A stretch of 7,339 nucleotides of DNA from Desulfobacteraceae bacterium. Its GTDB lineage: Bacteria; Desulfobacterota; Desulfobacteria; Desulfobacterales; SURF-7. The notes below the pieces were generated by a model. It saw only the letters and a list, made by a program, of their open reading frames with translations, had not been told where the DNA came from and ran no database searches. The position numbers were made by a program, and so were the translations under genes. Of this stretch, positions 5,182-7,339 are shown in pieces; within the stretch, counting starts at the first letter, position 1, and every line of letters starts with the position of its first letter. The stretch covers positions 1 through 7,339 of the forward strand of contig JAUXCK010000133.1 of the NCBI GenBank assembly GCA_030618925.1. The letters run 5' to 3'.

Positions 5182-6618
5182 TTGAATACGATTCTAATTA
5201 TAGACGATGATGACCAGTTGCGGGCAAGTTTTGATAAACTTTTAGTCGAAGAAGGGTATGCCGTCAGAAGCGCTGTTTCCGGTGAAGAAGGCCTCAAAAT
5301 GATGCAGGGGAATTCCCCTGATCTGGTGATTCTCGATATGCGGCTGCCGGGAATGAATGGACTGGAAACCTTTCACAAAATACATGGCATAGAACCCAAA
5401 CTTCCCGTGATTATGATGACCGCATACAGTACCACCGAAACCGCCATTGAAGCCACCAAAAGCGGCGCATTTGATTATATTCTCAAGCCGTTCGACATTC
5501 CTGAAATGCTGACCGTGATCAATCAGGCCCTGGAAGCCGGACGTTTTATGCGCTCCCCCATAGATATGGACGTCACGCCGGATCAAGCCTCCCATGATGC
5601 AATTATCGGCAAGAGCAAGCCGATGCAGGAGGTTTATAAGGCCATCGGGCGTGTATCGGCAACAGATACGACCGTACTGATCAGGGGTGATTCCGGAACC
5701 GGAAAGGAACTGGCCGCCCGCGCCATCTATCAACACAGCCATCGTGCAGACAAGCCGTTTATCGTGATCAATTGTGTTGCGATTCCGGAAAGTCTGCTTG
5801 AAAGCGAGTTGTTTGGCTATGAAAAAGGGGCCTTTACCGGCGCTGCCTTTCGCAGGGTCGGAAAAATTGAACAAGCCAGTGGCGGTACTGTTTTTCTAGA
5901 CGAAATTGGCGACATGCCGCTGAGTATCCAGGCCAAGATATTAAGATTGCTGCAGGAGAAAAATATTGAGCGACTCGGAGGCCGCGAGACCATTCCGACG
6001 GATGTACGTATTATTGCCGCCACCAACCGGGATCTGGAAGCAGCCCTTGCTGATGGCCGTTTCAGAGAAGATCTCTATTATCGCCTAAAGGTGGTCACTA
6101 TTTTGCTTCCACGTTTGTGCGAACGTCGAAGCGATATTCCCCTTCTTACAGAATACTTTCTTTCCCGGTATGCCTCGGAACTGGGCATGGACAACCCTGG
6201 TATCGTCAGTGAAGCCAAAGCAGTGCTCGACAATTATCCATGGCCGGGCAACATTCGGGAACTCGCCAATACCATTCAAAGGATATTGATTTTCAACCGC
6301 GGCAGCCCAATCAGCCGTGAAGATATTACCCAGGCCATCAGCGGCGCCAGTGCCGGTCGCGATGGCGATCCGAACCTTGTGGATCAAAAAATTCGTGAAT
6401 GGGCCCGCAAGGCACTCACCTCTGAATACAAAGATAATCTGTTTGATTCATGCATGGACCATTACGCCGCTATCCTCATCAGCGAAGCACTTGCCATTAC
6501 CGGCGGCAATCGTTCCCAAACCGCAAAACTTCTTGGCCTTTCAAGACCCACATTACACTCCAAAATCAACAAGTTCCACCTGAAATTAGAAACATCAGTT
6601 AAAAAAGAACCCTCCTGA
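5182..6618 (+). CDS. Sigma-54-dependent response regulator, NtrC family (receiver, AAA+, Fis-type HTH)
   Basis: From TTG 5182 the product has 478 residues, normal for the family. The receiver (1-120) has an acidic pocket at Asp8/Asp9, phosphoacceptor Asp52 (VILDMRLPG), Thr80 and Lys102 (YILKPF). The AAA+ domain (about 140-385) carries Walker A GDSGTGKE (169-176; the second residue is Asp where Glu is usual), the sigma-54-contacting GAFTGA (216-221), Walker B TVFLDEI (236-242), putative arginine fingers near 293-301, and sensor II in WPGNIREL (354-361). The C-terminal helix-turn-helix (about 440-466, GGNRSQTAKLLGLSRPTLHSKI) is Fis-like. All key residues are present, so it should be an active enhancer-binding protein that opens sigma-54 promoters when phosphorylated. 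The kinase at 3633-5111 is the probable partner, and the sigma-54 promoter at 6689 the nearest target. Confidence 0.95.
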   Translation: MNTILIIDDDDQLRASFDKLLVEEGYAVRSAVSGEEGLKMMQGNSPDLVILDMRLPGMNGLETFHKIHGIEPKLPVIMMTAYSTTETAIEATKSGAFDYILKPFDIPEMLTVINQALEAGRFMRSPIDMDVTPDQASHDAIIGKSKPMQEVYKAIGRVSATDTTVLIRGDSGTGKELAARAIYQHSHRADKPFIVINCVAIPESLLESELFGYEKGAFTGAAFRRVGKIEQASGGTVFLDEIGDMPLSIQAKILRLLQEKNIERLGGRETIPTDVRIIAATNRDLEAALADGRFREDLYYRLKVVTILLPRLCERRSDIPLLTEYFLSRYASELGMDNPGIVSEAKAVLDNYPWPGNIRELANTIQRILIFNRGSPISREDITQAISGASAGRDGDPNLVDQKIREWARKALTSEYKDNLFDSCMDHYAAILISEALAITGGNRSQTAKLLGLSRPTLHSKINKFHLKLETSVKKEPS

Positions 6619-6636
6619 TCGATTCACCCCAATCGA
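6619..6636 (+). promoter_or_regulatory. Inverted repeat, candidate enhancer site for the NtrC-type activator
   Basis: TCGATT and AATCGA form a perfect 6-bp dyad around CACCCC, beginning directly after the activator stop codon. Its centre is about 63 bases upstream of the -24 GG and roughly 87 bases before the expected transcription start, a normal place for an upstream activator sequence. The six-base spacer followed by no T run argues against a terminator. Assignment to this activator is inference from position. Confidence 0.45.
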
Positions 6637-6658
6637 AACCATCTCTTCTTCTTTCAGA

Positions 6659-6678
6659 TTTCCGGTTTATCCGGGAAA
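6659..6678 (+). repeat. Imperfect hairpin between the dyad and the sigma-54 promoter
   Basis: TTTCCGG and CCGGGAAA surround TTTAT, pairing with one bulged G. It could be a second activator half-site pair, or a weak terminator for the operon ending at 6618. The following bases GCGACTTTT make only a poor T tract. Confidence 0.3.
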
Positions 6679-6688
6679 GCGACTTTTA

Positions 6689-6704
6689 TGGTATGGTCTT
6701 TGCT
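6689..6704 (+). promoter_or_regulatory. Sigma-54 (-24/-12) promoter
   Basis: TGGTATGGTCTTTGCT fits the consensus TGGYAYR-N4-TTGCW at every fixed position: GG at 6690-6691 and GC at 6702-6703, with the required 10 bases between them. Transcription is expected to start near 6714-6716, leaving a leader of about 20 bases that includes the ribosome site AAGGA (6726-6730). A sigma-54 activator gene ends just upstream, which fits its use. Confidence 0.82.
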
Positions 6705-6725
6705 TTTACAAATCCCATTACTTAA

Positions 6726-6730
6726 AAGGA
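6726..6730 (+). promoter_or_regulatory. Ribosome binding site of the final receiver gene
   Basis: AAGGA lies 6 bases before ATG 6737, a well-placed site that fixes the start. Confidence 0.7.
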
Positions 6731-6736
6731 TAATCC

Positions 6737-7135
6737 ATGAAAAAAAAATTCTTCATATTGGTGGCTGATCGAAATCCGCGGGTGCGGGAGTTTCTTAAAC
6801 GTGAGATGACGGCTGAGGGCTATGGCGTGCTGCTTGCAAAAAACTGTGAGGAGGTTGTGCAAAGAATTTATCATGATGAATCTCTTGACCTTCTGATCAT
6901 GGACCCGGATCTGCCTGACAAAGGGGCTTTGATGATGTGGGAAAAGCTGCAGGCCCGAATTCCACCTATACCGGTAGTGATTCACGGTTTCCTGTCAGAT
7001 TATTCCACGAATACTGAGGATCCGGCGACAATCATTTTTATTGAAAAAAGCGGTAACAGTGTTGAAAACATTAAAAAGGCTGTCATTGAAATCCTTGAAA
7101 ATCCTGTCATTCAGGGAGATGGGCCCCGGGTCTGA
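6737..7135 (+). CDS. Divergent stand-alone receiver-domain protein under a sigma-54 promoter
   Basis: This 132-residue protein has receiver-domain layout with some decay. The first strand ends FILVADRN, so only one of the two usual acidic residues (Asp11) is present. The phosphoacceptor Asp56 is kept in LLIMDPDLPD. The switch Thr/Ser is replaced by His83 (VVIHGF), and the conserved Lys is kept as Lys104 (IFIEKSG) but lacks the following Pro. The fold also has a shortened loop before the last strand. Phosphorylation is possible but may be weak or unusual. No output domain is present, so it works by protein contact. Unlike the other genes it has its own promoter (sigma-54, 6689-6704), which suggests it is a regulated product of the locus rather than a constant part. 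A feedback or phosphate-sink role is inference. The start codon is followed by a run of nine A (AAA-type lysine codons). Confidence 0.88.
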   Translation: MKKKFFILVADRNPRVREFLKREMTAEGYGVLLAKNCEEVVQRIYHDESLDLLIMDPDLPDKGALMMWEKLQARIPPIPVVIHGFLSDYSTNTEDPATIIFIEKSGNSVENIKKAVIEILENPVIQGDGPRV

Positions 7136-7257
7136 ACACCCCTTTTGAAGGCAGACAAGTCAGGGTTGAAAAAGCAAACGATAATCGGCCACCCGTGAAA
7201 AAATTCCGTAAGCCCGGCAGATTTAATACACCTCATAAGCCCCTCCTTTGAAACCTG

Positions 7258-7298
7258 ATGTCAAATGTGTTTTTACAACCTGTAAAAAATTCTGACAT
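7258..7298. repeat. Nested inverted repeat, operator- or hairpin-like
   Basis: An 8-bp perfect inner dyad, TTTTTACA and TGTAAAAA around ACC (7270-7288), is enclosed by a second perfect 6-bp dyad, ATGTCA (7258-7263) and TGACAT (7293-7298). The outer arms are offset by 6 and 4 bases from the inner ones. The A/T-rich arms look more like a repressor or activator operator than a terminator. The regulator is unknown. Confidence 0.55.
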
Positions 7299-7316
7299 AT
7301 CCTCCTGTACGCCCCG

Positions 7317-7336
7317 CTTCAAAAAAAATTTTTAAG
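7317..7336. repeat. A/T-tract with near-palindromic ends
   Basis: CTTC, eight A, five T, then AAG read almost the same on both strands. Such tracts bend DNA and often sit near promoters, but no function can be assigned. Confidence 0.3.
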
Positions 7337-7339
7337 TCG

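Larger units (their letters stand above)
7136..7339. other. Intergenic region at the right edge, no confident gene
   Basis: These 204 bases follow the last receiver gene. I see no clear intrinsic terminator with a T run and no consensus promoter. The region holds the nested inverted repeat at 7258-7298, an A/T tract near 7321-7333, and on the minus strand a strong purine-rich ribosome-like sequence in front of a very short open frame. It is probably the control region of a gene beyond the window edge. Confidence 0.5.

Noticed and set aside
5242..5874. Minus-strand open frame of 210 codons
   Set aside because: It lies fully opposite the receiver and Walker A/GAFTGA part of the activator, whose protein motifs are unmistakable. 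The antisense product shows no domain and has no good ribosome site.
6659..6700. Intrinsic terminator after the activator
   Set aside because: The stem is short and bulged and is followed by GCGACTTTT, not a proper T run. It overlaps the spacer to the sigma-54 promoter.
1..7339. CRISPR array, insertion sequence, tRNA or rRNA
   Set aside because: I found no regularly spaced repeats, transposase pattern, terminal repeats, or cloverleaf/rRNA-like sequence.

Overview
The window is a compact, plus-strand signal-transduction locus. Every recognisable gene reads left to right. From its composition (mid-forties to high-forties %G+C by eye), the NifX-like gene tail and the NtrC/sigma-54 kinase style, I infer a sulfate-reducing or related Desulfobacterota (Desulfobacterales-like) chromosome. 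That is an impression from family resemblance; there is no rRNA or marker gene here to prove it.

Layout. Bases 3-224 hold the C-terminal end of a NifB/NifX-type iron-molybdenum cluster-binding protein whose start lies outside the window. Its last codons overlap the start of a membrane histidine kinase with a dCache-like sensor (217-1950). A stand-alone receiver (1952-2335) follows, then a short cytoplasmic protein that keeps a histidine-kinase H-box but has lost the ATP-binding motifs (2353-3015). Next come a two-CBS-domain protein with a TTG start (3076-3636), a second membrane histidine kinase (3633-5111), and an NtrC-type sigma-54 activator with a TTG start (5182-6618). The spacing (overlaps of 8 and 4 bases, gaps of 1, 17, 60 and 70 bases, no convincing terminator) suggests one operon.

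After the activator, a 118-base intergenic region carries a full-consensus -24/-12 (sigma-54) promoter at 6689-6704 with an inverted repeat about 50 bases upstream. It drives a separate, divergent receiver-only gene (6737-7135). The last 204 bases hold a nested inverted repeat (7258-7298) and an A/T tract, and no gene I can call with confidence.

How the parts may work together (inference): the dCache kinase phosphorylates the stand-alone receiver. The H-box protein, which looks like a decayed paralogue of that kinase, may pass phosphate on in the manner of Spo0B or ChpT. The second kinase is the natural partner of the NtrC-type activator, and the CBS protein may add an adenine-nucleotide (energy) input. 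The activator then probably turns on the sigma-54 promoter of the final receiver gene, which could feed back on the relay. The most unusual content is this possible Spo0F/Spo0B-like four-step relay feeding a sigma-54 activator, linked to a NifX-like metallocluster protein.
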